From contig NC_020292.1 in the NCBI RefSeq assembly GCF_000340885.1, forward strand, positions 62,001-126,000: a stretch of 64,000 bases of DNA, in the 5' to 3' direction. A program made the translations under genes and the position numbers. The notes beneath the pieces were generated by a model. That model worked only from the letters and a program-made list of their open reading frames with translations, was not told where the DNA came from and did no database searches. The DNA is from Clostridium saccharoperbutylacetonicum N1-4(HMT). Its GTDB lineage: Bacteria; Bacillota; Clostridia; Clostridiales; Clostridiaceae. This document shows positions 57,329 through 64,000 of the stretch, piece by piece. Numbering within the stretch: the first letter of the stretch is position 1; each line of letters begins with the position of its first letter.

Positions 57329-58240
57329 TTAATAAGATATACCTATACCATCATCAATAATATTTTTATTGTCCATGCTTTTTATAATGTCTTCAATTTC
57401 GATTAATGTGCTATTAACCACTTCTTTGTAATAAGCTTTTTTCTCTATATTAAAAATATCCATTTCATCTTTAACAGTACCTACTACGGCTATATCATTA
57501 ACTTCTTGGCTAATACCAATACCTTCATTTTTTGAAATACTTTTATTAGTACCATTTGTTTTAATTCTATTTTTCTTCCTTGAAGACATATTTTTTTCGA
57601 CGTCGATTTCGACTTTTTGCTCATGATTAAGTTTAGCTATTTTGTTTTCTTTTTCTATTGTAACACTTTTTCTGCTATTTTTAACTAATTTTTCTTCAAT
57701 TTTTCTTTTTTTACTTTGAGCTTTCTTTTGATTTTCTTCAACTATTTCATGTGACTCAGTCACTTTATCTAATTCATCATGTACCCCCAACTTACAAAGC
57801 TCTTGGGATGTAGAGGATTCTTTTGAATCAATTAGTTTTTTTTCTTCAGATATTTCCAAGGATTCATTAAAATTACCTATATCACTTAACTCAGTTTCAA
57901 CCTTTTTATTCTGCTTCAAAATCATTAAGATTAACTCTTCCTTTGATATGTCTATCAGCTTTTCAGCTTCTTTACTACACTCTAAACATATTCCATTTTT
58001 ATTTACCTCTAAAGCTTCCCTTTTACATACTTTGCATATATGAACTTCACTTAGATCTTCCTCAGTGACATTCTTTCTACAGGTAAAACAATAATTAATT
58101 TCCCTTATTTCTTCTACTTCCGCATAACCTTTAAAGTACTCTGTTATTTTTCCATTAACAATTTTAGCAGCTCTTTTTTCAATTTTTTTAACTATTACTC
58201 CAAAGTTACTTTGACCACATGCTTTACAGATTTTGCACAT
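57329..58240 (-). CDS. multi-zinc-ribbon protein with basic tail
   Basis: A 303-residue product with AGAAGGAGG upstream; first gene of the replication operon. The first 95 residues hold four cysteine pairs (CKICKAC, CFTC, CKVC, CLEC), consistent with two zinc ribbons. The middle and C-terminal parts are charged, low-complexity and lysine/glutamate-rich (KKAQSKKRKIEEKLVKNSRK). Zinc-ribbon proteins of this kind bind nucleic acid or polymerase. The exact palindrome GTCGATTTCGAC at 57602 is inside the gene, preceded by an extra CGAC. Confidence 0.6.
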   Translation of the reverse strand: MCKICKACGQSNFGVIVKKIEKRAAKIVNGKITEYFKGYAEVEEIREINYCFTCRKNVTEEDLSEVHICKVCKREALEVNKNGICLECSKEAEKLIDISKEELILMILKQNKKVETELSDIGNFNESLEISEEKKLIDSKESSTSQELCKLGVHDELDKVTESHEIVEENQKKAQSKKRKIEEKLVKNSRKSVTIEKENKIAKLNHEQKVEIDVEKNMSSRKKNRIKTNGTNKSISKNEGIGISQEVNDIAVVGTVKDEMDIFNIEKKAYYKEVVNSTLIEIEDIIKSMDNKNIIDDGIGISY

Positions 58241-58313
58241 AAAAAATACTGCCTCCTTCTATTATTGTCAGCTCTCCAAATATATAACTTAAATATTAAT
58301 CTATATTTATTTT

Positions 58314-58342
58314 ATTATATCAAATGGATTTGCTTTTGATAA
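58314..58342 (-). promoter_or_regulatory. possible promoter of the replication operon
   Basis: On the minus strand TTATCA (58337-58342) and TATAAT (58314-58319) are separated by 17 bases, about 75 bases before the zinc-ribbon start. The -10 is perfect; the -35 matches 4 of 6. Confidence 0.5.
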
Positions 58343-58449
58343 TATAAGTTTGATAAAAAATTTAAGTAACATAAAATGTAACAATATTAAGTACTTATTT
58401 TGATACAGTATATGAAACTAATATAGTTACACTAGTTGTAACAAAAAAA

Positions 58450-58490
58450 GTCATAAAATATGTATCATAATTAGTTACATATTTTGTGAC
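58450..58490 (-). terminator. intrinsic terminator of the LRR gene
   Basis: Read on the minus strand, GTCACAAAATATGTA pairs with TACATATTTTATGAC (15 positions, one G-U) and is followed by TTTTTTT. It ends the 58513-62058 transcript. Confidence 0.8.
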
Positions 58491-58512
58491 TCCTTTACTG
58501 ATATTTTGGTAA

Positions 58513-61500
58513 TTAAACCATTGCTCCATCTGCACCTAGCCAGTATCCATCTATAGAAGAATTGCTTATCATAACTCCTGTTTGATCTAAATAATACCAT
58601 TTGCCATTATCATTTATCCAGCCAACCTTTGGCATTCCATTACTATTTATGTAATACCAATTATTATTTACTTTTATCCATCCACTTACTGGATGACCTG
58701 ATGGGTTTGTAAACGCCCTACTAACTGAAGGGGAAAAACCACTTGAAGTTGTTGCGTTATATATTGTCCCACTTGGCGAATAATTAGTTGTAGTTGTTGG
58801 TCTCAATACTACAATATTGTTATTATTATCATTATTAGTGCTATTGTTGCTTGAATCTGAATTATTATCGTCATTTGAGGTATTTCTATCGATTTTTCCT
58901 GCTGTATCATTTACAGTATAATTAGTACCATTTATTGTTGCCGTAACAATTACTTTAATATATTTATTTCTATCACTGCTTTTTAATCTATATTCTTTTT
59001 CATCAGCACCACTTATATCTGTGTACTCTCCATCTCTTGTATCAGCTCTTTGCCATTTATAATCCAAACTTGGCTCTGTTCCTGTATATCTTACGTTAGC
59101 TTTCAATCTATGGCTTACTTCTTCTGTTCCACTTATTGAAACTGATTCTAAAATTGAATCAGAGCCAGTGCTAGATGCAGTTTGTCCTGTTACAGTGATA
59201 AGTGTATTTACTGTAATTCCACTTCCGTCAGTAGCAGTAGCTATAATCGCAGCAGTTCCATTAGCTATAGCTGTAACAACGCCTTGAGCATTAACAGTGG
59301 CTACACTTGGATTATTTGATGTCCATGTTACATTTTTATTTGTAGCATTACTTGGAGTTATATTTGGCGTAAGTATTAAAGTTCCGCCTTTTGCACCGAT
59401 GCTGCTATTTCCGCCAATAGTTATCCCAGCTACTTTAACATTTGTTAGATTAATGATTCCACTATTTCCTCCGGTGTTACCTGTACTTCCTGTATTTCCA
59501 CTACTGCTGTTTCCTCCAGTGTTACCTGTACCTCCTGTATTTCCACTACTTCCGTTTCCACCAGTGTTACCTGTGCCTCCTGTATTACCAATACCACTGT
59601 TTCCTCCAGTGCTGCCTGTACTACTTTGCCCAATTACAGTTACAGCACATGTTGCACTTATTCCACTTCCATCATTGGCTGTACACGTTATTGTGGCACT
59701 TCCTGCTCCTACCGCATTTATATTTCCATTTTGATCTACCGCTACGACATTATTATTACTACTGCTCCATGTTACTGTTTGATCAGTTGCACCACTTGGT
59801 GTTACTGTTTCTGTTAATGTTTTTTTATCTCCTATTACACAATCTAAATTATTTAAACTTAACGATATGTTTGTTACTTGTAATTTTTGAGGTTGATTAG
59901 CTACTACAATCTTACTTCCATTAACACCACTATCTATTAAACGCTGTTTTTGTTCTCCACTATTTACATAAAATATTGCATCATTACAACCATCAAATGC
60001 ATTTTCTCCTATATATGTCACACTGTTTGGGATAAATACACTCTTTAGCAATGTACAATTATCAAATGCAAATTTATCGATACTCTTCGTACCTTCTGGT
60101 ATAGTTATATTGTCTAAACTATTACATTCAGCAAATGCTCCATTTCCAATACTCTTTAAATTTTTAGGCAAATTTATACTCGTTAATTTATCACATCCAA
60201 CAAATGTGCTAGGCTCTATACTTGTTAAATTGCTTGGTAAAGTTATACTTTTCAAGTTATCGCACATCAAAAATGCTCCTCCACCAATACTCGTCACACT
60301 TTCAGGTATTGTTATACCTTCTAGGTCATAACAATTGCAAAATGCCTTAATTCCTATACTTGTTACACCATCAGGAATTTCTGTACTTTTCATAGTTGAA
60401 CATTCAGCAAATGCATTATCACCTATACTTTTTACCTTAATTCCATTAATTTCACTAGGTATATTCATATCATCTCGCAAAATATTATAACCTACTATCT
60501 TTTGATTAGTTGCATCAAATTTAAAGTCCAATTCATTTAATGTTCTACCATCAACTTGTATCTTAGTATCATGTTCAGAAAGACCTGAATTAATTAAAAG
60601 TTGTCTAACTGCATTATTGGGAACATAATATGTAGCATTATCACATTTAAAAAATGTACTAAATTCTATAGATTTCATACTTTTAGGAATTATTATACTT
60701 GTCAGGCTCGTACAACAGTAAAAAGTATTTTTTGATAGTGATACTACACCATCTGGTATTTTTATGCTTGTTAAGCTATTACAATTATAAAATGCCCACC
60801 CCCCTATACTATTTACACTTTCAGGTACATCTATATTAGTCAAGTTCATACATCCTTCAAATGCATAAGGTCCTATGTCTGTTATACCATCGTCTAATTT
60901 TACACTTTTTAAATTCATACAATATGCAAAAGCATTATCCCCGACACTTTTTACTTTTACACCATCAATTTCACTTGGTACTTCCACATCTACCTGGTTA
61001 CCGTTATATTTAGTTATTGTCCCTGTATCTTTATCAAATTCATAATCCGAATTACTTACAATGTAAATTATACTTTCCCATATTCTATTAGAACTATTAT
61101 GTAGAAGATTTTTTGTAGCTTCACTCTTCACATAAAATTTAGGATGTTCACATTTATAAAATATATTATCTCCTAAAGTTACTATGCTATCTGGAATATT
61201 TACTATTTTTAAAATAGTACATTCACTAAACGCATCATCTCCTATGGTTTTTACACCCTCTGAAATAATTACACCTCTTAAACCACAATTCGAAAATGCC
61301 TGAGCACCTATACTTGATACTGTACCTGGTATATTTATCTCTGAAAGTTGTGTGCAGTTAGCGAATGCTGATTTCCCTATTTGTGTTACTCCACTAGATA
61401 TAGTCGCCTTAAGTAATCCAATACATTGAAAAAATGCTCCTTCACCAATGCTACTAACACTACCAGGTATAGTTATATTTCTTAATCCACTATCCATAAA

Positions 61501-62058
61501 AGCGACGTCACCTATAGACTTTACTCCATTAGGTATAGTTATATTTTGCAATTTATCACACTCTTCAAATGCAGCATCTTTTATTTCTGTTATAGTATCA
61601 GGTAGGTTCACCTCTTTTAAGTTACTACATCCAGCAAATGAATTATTTTCTATTGTTGCTACACCTTCCGGAATTGTTATACTTGTTAAACTAGTACAGC
61701 TTTCAAATGCGCCAAGTCCTATACTTATCACAGTATCTGGAATTTTTACACTAGTTAAACTAGTACAATTTTTAAATGCGCTATTTCCTATACTTGTTAC
61801 TGAAACGCCATCTATTGTACTTGGTATTATTACATCAGAATCACTACCAACATATTTTATTATCATGCCTGTAGCAGTATCAAATTGGAACCCTGAATTC
61901 TTAATAACTGCATTAACCGACTTATTATTCCATACTTCTACTGTCTTGTTTCCTCCAGTTTCATTAGCTGCTGCAGATACCTGTGTAGTTGCCTCCATAC
62001 TTACGCACATGCTTAATACTAATATTTTACTAATCAGTTTTTTATTTCTTTTTAACAT
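58513..62058 (-). CDS. giant secreted LRR (BspA-like) / Big2 / cell-wall-repeat protein
   Basis: I chose ATG 62058, preceded by AAAGGGGTAG; the in-frame ATG at 62079 is upstream of that site. The 1181-residue product has a signal peptide (MLKRNKKLISKILVLSMCVS, then MEATTQVSAA). It has three blocks of LRR_5/BspA repeats (about 60-700, AFxxCxxLxSIxIPxxVxSI). Two Big_2 Ig-like domains follow (TWSSSNNNVVAVDQNG; TWTSNNPSVATVNAQG), separated by a Gly/Asn/Thr linker. An Ig-like domain, an Asn-rich linker and two C-terminal choline-binding repeats (WYYINSNGMPKVGW) complete it. It is a surface adhesin anchored to the wall, probably bacterial cargo. Confidence 0.85.
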   Translation of the reverse strand: MLKRNKKLISKILVLSMCVSMEATTQVSAAANETGGNKTVEVWNNKSVNAVIKNSGFQFDTATGMIIKYVGSDSDVIIPSTIDGVSVTSIGNSAFKNCTSLTSVKIPDTVISIGLGAFESCTSLTSITIPEGVATIENNSFAGCSNLKEVNLPDTITEIKDAAFEECDKLQNITIPNGVKSIGDVAFMDSGLRNITIPGSVSSIGEGAFFQCIGLLKATISSGVTQIGKSAFANCTQLSEINIPGTVSSIGAQAFSNCGLRGVIISEGVKTIGDDAFSECTILKIVNIPDSIVTLGDNIFYKCEHPKFYVKSEATKNLLHNSSNRIWESIIYIVSNSDYEFDKDTGTITKYNGNQVDVEVPSEIDGVKVKSVGDNAFAYCMNLKSVKLDDGITDIGPYAFEGCMNLTNIDVPESVNSIGGWAFYNCNSLTSIKIPDGVVSLSKNTFYCCTSLTSIIIPKSMKSIEFSTFFKCDNATYYVPNNAVRQLLINSGLSEHDTKIQVDGRTLNELDFKFDATNQKIVGYNILRDDMNIPSEINGIKVKSIGDNAFAECSTMKSTEIPDGVTSIGIKAFCNCYDLEGITIPESVTSIGGGAFLMCDNLKSITLPSNLTSIEPSTFVGCDKLTSINLPKNLKSIGNGAFAECNSLDNITIPEGTKSIDKFAFDNCTLLKSVFIPNSVTYIGENAFDGCNDAIFYVNSGEQKQRLIDSGVNGSKIVVANQPQKLQVTNISLSLNNLDCVIGDKKTLTETVTPSGATDQTVTWSSSNNNVVAVDQNGNINAVGAGSATITCTANDGSGISATCAVTVIGQSSTGSTGGNSGIGNTGGTGNTGGNGSSGNTGGTGNTGGNSSSGNTGSTGNTGGNSGIINLTNVKVAGITIGGNSSIGAKGGTLILTPNITPSNATNKNVTWTSNNPSVATVNAQGVVTAIANGTAAIIATATDGSGITVNTLITVTGQTASSTGSDSILESVSISGTEEVSHRLKANVRYTGTEPSLDYKWQRADTRDGEYTDISGADEKEYRLKSSDRNKYIKVIVTATINGTNYTVNDTAGKIDRNTSNDDNNSDSSNNSTNNDNNNNIVVLRPTTTTNYSPSGTIYNATTSSGFSPSVSRAFTNPSGHPVSGWIKVNNNWYYINSNGMPKVGWINDNGKWYYLDQTGVMISNSSIDGYWLGADGAMV
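59457..59631 (-). repeat. 45-bp tandem repeats in the LRR gene linker
   Basis: The linker between the two Big_2 domains is made of about 3.5 units of 45 bases encoding GNTGGTGNTGGNSSS variants. Repeat number could vary by slippage and change linker length. Confidence 0.7.
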
Positions 62059-62121
62059 ATTGTCTACCCCTTTTGTCAAAATATACTATTTCTATATTTT
62101 ATCATGTCTGTATTAATAAGT

Positions 62122-62580
62122 CTAATTATGTAAACATATTCTATAGCCTAATGTATTCCAATTATTCAATCTAAATATTTGTTCTGCACATGTGGCAAAA
62201 TGCAAACTTCTAAATCTTGCAAATGTTGCATAATCTGGAGCAGTCGCCTCCTCAAGTAAAAACATAAATTTAATATCTCTAAGACATGCTTTTTCAATGT
62301 CCCAATATGAATATAGTTTATTCATCTAACCCTAAATCATAATCTCCAGCATTTTTCTTGGCGATACTTGATTTTCTCTTACTAGAAAATAAGTCTAATA
62401 TAAATCTTTTAAATCCATCTCCTCTACAAATTGACTTAGTAATCGCACTGAATCATTAGCTGGTATAATATAATTAATATTTAATGGAAGCTTTAATTGA
62501 TAAAACTTCTGATTAATTGTATAATCTTTTTTCCACGAAAATGAGCCGCACACTAATTTAGTGCGACGGCCCCTTTTCAA
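62122..62580 (-). pseudogene. IS1182-like transposase, decayed N-terminal fragment
   Basis: Read on the minus strand, one frame encodes YQLKLPLNINYIIPANDSVR then LLSQFVEEMDLKDLY, a stop, and ENQVSPRKMLEIMI. Two further stops follow, then DIEKACLRDIKFMFLLEEAT and FARFRSLHFATCAEQI. These are the successive conserved N-terminal blocks of IS1182-family transposases, from memory of the family. Three in-frame stops and the missing catalytic C-terminus show it is dead. I see no terminal inverted repeats. Confidence 0.75.
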
Positions 62581-62614
62581 TTAGAAATATTATTATATTC
62601 TTTGTATCTTTTTA

Positions 62615-63397
62615 TCAATTACTTACAATAATGTGATATATATATTGTTTATCCCAATCACAATAACGAGGGACAATTCGTATATCCCCTCCACCTACAG
62701 CTATTGCTTTAACTTCTTTTGAGTTTTCCCATTTCATGCAAGTTAGATTTGCTAGAATTCTTGGATTAGTTTTATAATCTTTTTCAACAAGTTTAATAAC
62801 CTGTCCTAGCTTTACCTGTATGCTTGAACCATTAGGATAACTTGAGGTCAATATATCACCATTAGAATTAGTAGTATAAGTTATTACAATAGGAGCATTT
62901 CTGTTATTAGAACTTGCTTCACTATCGTTCTCTTTTTTCTTTGCCGGTGTCTCCACAATAATTCCGTCTTGATTTAAATAACATCCATCAATTGTTGTAT
63001 TTACTGCCATTGTTCCATCATTATTCATGTAATACCATTTGTCACTATCCTTTATCCAACCTGTTCTAAGCTTTCCATCTGATCCTAAATAGTACCACTT
63101 ACTTTTATCCTGAAGCCAGTTTAATTTCATTTTTCCTGAATCATCACAATAATACCAGGAACCATTATCTTGAACCCAGCCTGTTTGAACTTTATCATCT
63201 TTATAATAATACCAATCGCCATCTTTTTGATTCCATCCATTTTGTTTTGCTTGTTCTTTCTTAAGTTCATAATTTGCAGTAGCTTTACTTGGAGTACTAT
63301 CGCTTGATGCATTTAATGCATATATAGCACCTCCTGCTCCGCATGCAATAACTACCACTGCACTTGTCACTCCTAAAATTAACACATTCTTACCCAT
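62615..63397 (-). CDS. exported cell-wall-repeat protein
   Basis: A 260-residue product with AAGGGG upstream. Residues 6-28 (LILGVTSAVVVIACGAGGAI) form a membrane anchor or signal. Residues about 50-150 hold four choline-binding-type repeats (GWNQKDGDWYYYKDDKVQT, GWVQDNGSWYYCDDSGKMK, NWLQDKSKWYYLGSDGKLRT, GWIKDSDKWYYMNNDGTM). The last 100 residues form a separate beta domain (SSYPNGSSIQVKLGQVIKLV). It may sit at the membrane-wall interface. Together with 47557, the LRR protein and the lysin it is one of four products here with this wall-binding repeat. Confidence 0.7.
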   Translation of the reverse strand: MGKNVLILGVTSAVVVIACGAGGAIYALNASSDSTPSKATANYELKKEQAKQNGWNQKDGDWYYYKDDKVQTGWVQDNGSWYYCDDSGKMKLNWLQDKSKWYYLGSDGKLRTGWIKDSDKWYYMNNDGTMAVNTTIDGCYLNQDGIIVETPAKKKENDSEASSNNRNAPIVITYTTNSNGDILTSSYPNGSSIQVKLGQVIKLVEKDYKTNPRILANLTCMKWENSKEVKAIAVGGGDIRIVPRYCDWDKQYIYHIIVSN

Positions 63398-63755
63398 CTT
63401 ATTTTCCCCTTAGTTTTAATAGTTATAATTTCAACATAGTAATTATAACAAATTGCATTAATATTTAACAGTATTTATATAATTAGCAAATATATTCTTT
63501 CAATTCAAAAATCTATATTTATTATAAAGATATCAATGCTTAATATAAATGGTAATCTCCCATATAATTTTAAGTACAAAAAAAGTACAAATAATATAAC
63601 ATTTAAAGTTACATAATATGTTACTTTAAATGTTATATTGTTTGTATCATTAAACGTAACAAATATATTTATATAAATATTATAATTACTGCATATATAT
63701 CAATATATACAACAAAAATAATGCCTAATTATTATAATAAAAAATCACTCATAAA
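63398..63755. other. non-coding stretch with near-perfect palindrome
   Basis: AT-rich with no gene. Bases 63593-63639 form 23-bp inverted arms (AATATAACATTTAAAGT ... ACTTTAAATGTTATATT) with one mismatch and a single central base; a likely terminator or binding site at the end of the YyaC-like gene. The rest shows nothing clear. Confidence 0.5.
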
Positions 63756-64000
63756 TTAACTAAACATCGAAGTAATTATCACATTATAAGTTTCAAGAGC
63801 AGCACTAAACGGGAGCGCTATTAGCTTATTATTTATATCCTCTGAATTTACCCCAAAAAGAATTGAATAATCTCCAACCTTCCTTAAATTCTTGGTAAAA
63901 GCTTCTCCTGGCTTTACACCATCTCTTATTATGGCTAGCTTTCCTGTTTTAGCCTCAGATCTTGTAACTGCGCTATCTATTGCTATAATTAAAGCATCTT
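63756..64000 (-). CDS. YyaC/DUF1256-like sporulation protein, 3' end only
   Basis: The frame runs off the window with 81 codons visible, so there is no start here. It encodes DALIIAIDSAVTRSEAKTGK, LAIIRDGVKPGEAF, LRKVGDYSILFGVNSEDI and ends TSMFS. The spacing IDS...G...I.DG.KPG....K.L..VGD..I.G.VN matches my memory of the C-terminal part of YyaC-type proteins (DUF1256, related to spore protease GPR). That would mean a sporulating host or a spore-gene cargo. A homology search of the whole gene would settle this. Confidence 0.55.
   Translation of the reverse strand, partial: DALIIAIDSAVTRSEAKTGKLAIIRDGVKPGEAFTKNLRKVGDYSILFGVNSEDINNKLIALPFSAALETYNVIITSMFS

Noticed and set aside
59457..59631. 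CRISPR-like regular repeats
   Set aside because: The 45-bp units are contiguous coding repeats without unique spacers and encode a Gly/Asn/Thr linker.
59297..59734. Plus-strand frame of 145 codons rich in Pro/Val/Leu
   Set aside because: Antisense of the Gly/Thr-rich linker of the LRR gene; composition is a shadow of that repeat.
61448..62116. Plus-strand frame of 222 codons
   Set aside because: Antisense of the LRR repeats; stays open because the repeat codons have no stop in that frame.

Overview
The window is AT-rich DNA (I estimate about 30% GC by eye) with strong AGGAGG-type ribosome-binding sites, AT-rich codon use, ATG/GTG/TTG starts, choline-binding-type cell-wall repeats and a sporulation-type protein fragment. 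All of this points to a low-GC Gram-positive anaerobe of the Clostridium type. Most of the window reads as the late (virion) and part of the replication region of a large tailed phage, prophage or phage-plasmid. No integrase, terminase, capsid gene, tRNA, rRNA or CRISPR array is visible, so integrated versus episomal state cannot be decided here.

Bases 1-34.1 kb, plus strand: a tightly packed late operon. It starts with virion proteins (a left-truncated 600-residue protein, an FN3-like protein and two smaller ones). Then comes a long array of host-adhesion modules: three copies of a coiled-coil protein, three copies of a follow-on domain, and nine genes or gene remnants for glycine-rich adhesins. 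The adhesins have variable glycine-rich N-terminal halves and shared C-terminal domains. An SGNH esterase sits inside the array. Four paralogous fibre proteins (one with a tail-collar domain), a small truncated paralog, a holin and a GH25/choline-binding endolysin follow. Several degraded copies show that the array grew by tandem duplication, internal recombination and deletion.

Bases 34.1-45 kb, plus strand: after a possible promoter/attenuator leader come five large virion proteins, three small proteins (two with zinc-binding cysteines) and a sigma-like transcription factor preceded by a 17-codon overlapping leader frame.

Bases 45-58.3 kb, minus strand, convergent with the above: a DUF1016/YhcG-type PD-(D/E)XK nuclease, a PadR-like regulator, a secreted cell-wall-repeat protein, a large tail-fibre protein, a 1.2-kb non-coding stretch, and a replication operon (zinc-ribbon protein, GroES-like co-chaperonin, DnaE-type polymerase III alpha, three small unknowns).

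Bases 58.4-64 kb, minus strand: cargo or host-like genes. These are a giant secreted LRR/Big2/cell-wall-repeat protein, an IS1182-like transposase remnant, another exported cell-wall-repeat protein and the 3' end of a YyaC/DUF1256-like gene cut by the window edge.

The most unusual signals are (i) a 12-bp palindrome GTCG-N4-CGAC present seven times exactly and about seven more times with one mismatch, in coding and intergenic DNA and in different reading frames, and (ii) the mosaic, partly decayed adhesin array, one member of which is broken by a one-base change in a T tract.
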